From Synergistaceae bacterium (GTDB taxonomy: Bacteria; Synergistota; Synergistia; Synergistales; Aminobacteriaceae): a stretch of 50,784 bases of DNA. Shown piece after piece: positions 49,982-50,784 of this stretch. The stretch lies in the NCBI GenBank assembly GCA_031274425.1, contig JAISQE010000108.1:1-50784 (forward strand). Direction: 5' to 3'. The number at the start of each line of letters is the position of its first letter. Position 1 is the stretch's first letter. Position numbers and translations under genes: made by a program. The notes under the pieces were generated by a model, which did not search any database, was not told where the DNA came from, and saw only the letters and a program-made list of their open reading frames with translations.

Positions 49982-50784
49982 GTGCAGAAAGAATTTTTAT
50001 CGCCGGCGGAGATTACGGAAAGTTTTATCGGAACGGGTCAGAAAAAGGCCGCGCTTTCCGTCGTCGAGCAGATCGTTCTGGGCGTTCTGGCGGGCGCGTT
50101 TATCGCGTTCGCGTCCGAGGGGTCGAACGCGGCGATTCACACCATCGAATCGGTGGGGCTGGGCAAGGCCCTTGCGGGAGCGCTCTTTTCCACGGGGCTG
50201 ATGCTGGTTGTCGTCGCCGGGGGGGAGCTTTTCACCGGCAACTGCCTGATGATCATCGCCTGCCTGGAACGCAAAATATCGTTTTTTTCCATGCTTCGCG
50301 GTTGGGCGTGCGTGTATCTCGGCAACTTCATCGGTTCCGTCGCGCTCGCCTATTTTGTCAATCGGTCGGGGCAACTGGGCTTTTCGGGGGGGATGCTGGG
50401 GGGATTCACCGTGAAACTGGCCGTGTATAAGACGGAACTTTCCTTCTCGAACGCCTTCTTCATGGGCATTCTCTGCAATTGGCTGGTCTGCCTCGCGGTG
50501 TGGATGGCGGCGGCGGCGAACGACGTAGCCGGCAAGCTCCTGGCCATCTTTTTCCCCATCTGGCTCTTCATCACCTCCGGGTTCGAGCACAGCGTCGCGA
50601 ACATGTACTACATTCCGGCGGGCATCATGGCGAAGACCAATCCCCTTTTCATCGAACAGGCGGCCAAGCTGGGAGTCACGCCCCAAAGCCTAGCGCTTCT
50701 CGATTGGAATACGTTCTTCATCAACAACCTTCTTCCCGTGACGCTGGGCAACATCCTGGGAGGAGGCTTTTTCGTCGGGTTCGT
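49982..50784 (+). CDS. formate/nitrite transporter family channel (partial)
   Basis: The first 267 codons of an FNT channel lie in the window; the gene continues past the right edge. It shows AGGELFTGNCLMIIACLER, NAFFMGILCNWLVCLAVW, the FFPIWLFITSGFEHSVANMY block and the start of NNLLPVTLGNILGGGFFVG. The family passes formate, nitrite, lactate or hydrosulfide. The start is GTG at 49982 with GGAG eleven bases upstream; a GTG three codons earlier is too close to that site. It fits formate export or uptake in a fermenter. Confidence 0.9.
   Translation, partial: MQKEFLSPAEITESFIGTGQKKAALSVVEQIVLGVLAGAFIAFASEGSNAAIHTIESVGLGKALAGALFSTGLMLVVVAGGELFTGNCLMIIACLERKISFFSMLRGWACVYLGNFIGSVALAYFVNRSGQLGFSGGMLGGFTVKLAVYKTELSFSNAFFMGILCNWLVCLAVWMAAAANDVAGKLLAIFFPIWLFITSGFEHSVANMYYIPAGIMAKTNPLFIEQAAKLGVTPQSLALLDWNTFFINNLLPVTLGNILGGGFFVGF

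Noticed and set aside
1-50784. CRISPR arrays, tRNA or rRNA genes
   Set aside because: No regularly spaced direct repeats with unique spacers, no cloverleaf-like stretches and no rRNA blocks were seen in the gaps. The repeats present are two- or three-copy duplications.

Overview
The window looks like the chromosome of an anaerobic, Gram-negative, peptide- and amino-acid-using bacterium. The best guess is the Synergistota, and this is inference only: no rRNA or other marker gene is present. Supporting hints are high-GC genes with frequent GTG/TTG starts, two peptide-type ABC importers, CstA- and GntP-type transporters, an OadB-type sodium-pump subunit, T-box control of thrS, and a MetY-MetX route to methionine. 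Genes on both strands form short operons separated by gaps rich in repeats.

Layout. 1-375: AT-rich debris with a transposase tail and the first copy of a 71-bp dispersed repeat. 376-4904: cobalamin genes cbiB and cobD, then an orphan soluble hybrid histidine kinase. 4905-5500: transposase and toxin/antitoxin-like remnants. 5504-11668: a peroxiredoxin, a PgsB-like ligase, OadB, an iron alcohol dehydrogenase, a MATE exporter and a PH-domain membrane protein. 11746-14685 (minus strand): metY-metX behind a leader with a strong promoter, a 31-codon Met-rich peptide and a perfect terminator hairpin. I read this as a translation-dependent methionine attenuator, and it is the main discovery of the window. 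14837-20936: an amidohydrolase, cobT, an unknown gene, cstA and a GntP permease. 21034-22326: an unrecognised 430-aa protein with a flagellin-like helical stretch. 22445-25344: thrS with a T-box leader, set between 83-bp inverted repeats, followed by a 219-bp MITE-like element and a copy of the 71-bp repeat.

25479-29626 and 41145-44565 are two peptide/nickel-type ABC importers, each with a binding protein and two permeases but no ATPase gene. Between them on the minus strand lies a glycogen/maltodextrin cluster (malQ, glgP, glgA, glgC), then an amidohydrolase and a fumarylacetoacetase-family gene; gpmA and an aminotransferase lie on the plus strand. 44688-49904 is a complete CUT2-type sugar importer operon (binding protein, double ATPase, two permeases) ending in a SIS-domain phosphosugar isomerase-like gene. 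A formate/nitrite-family channel runs off the right edge.

Taken together the genes suggest peptide and sugar import, glycogen storage, methionine and cobalamin synthesis, and fermentation with organic-acid export. The non-coding gaps are unusually rich in short tandem duplications, GC-rich hairpins and small dispersed elements.
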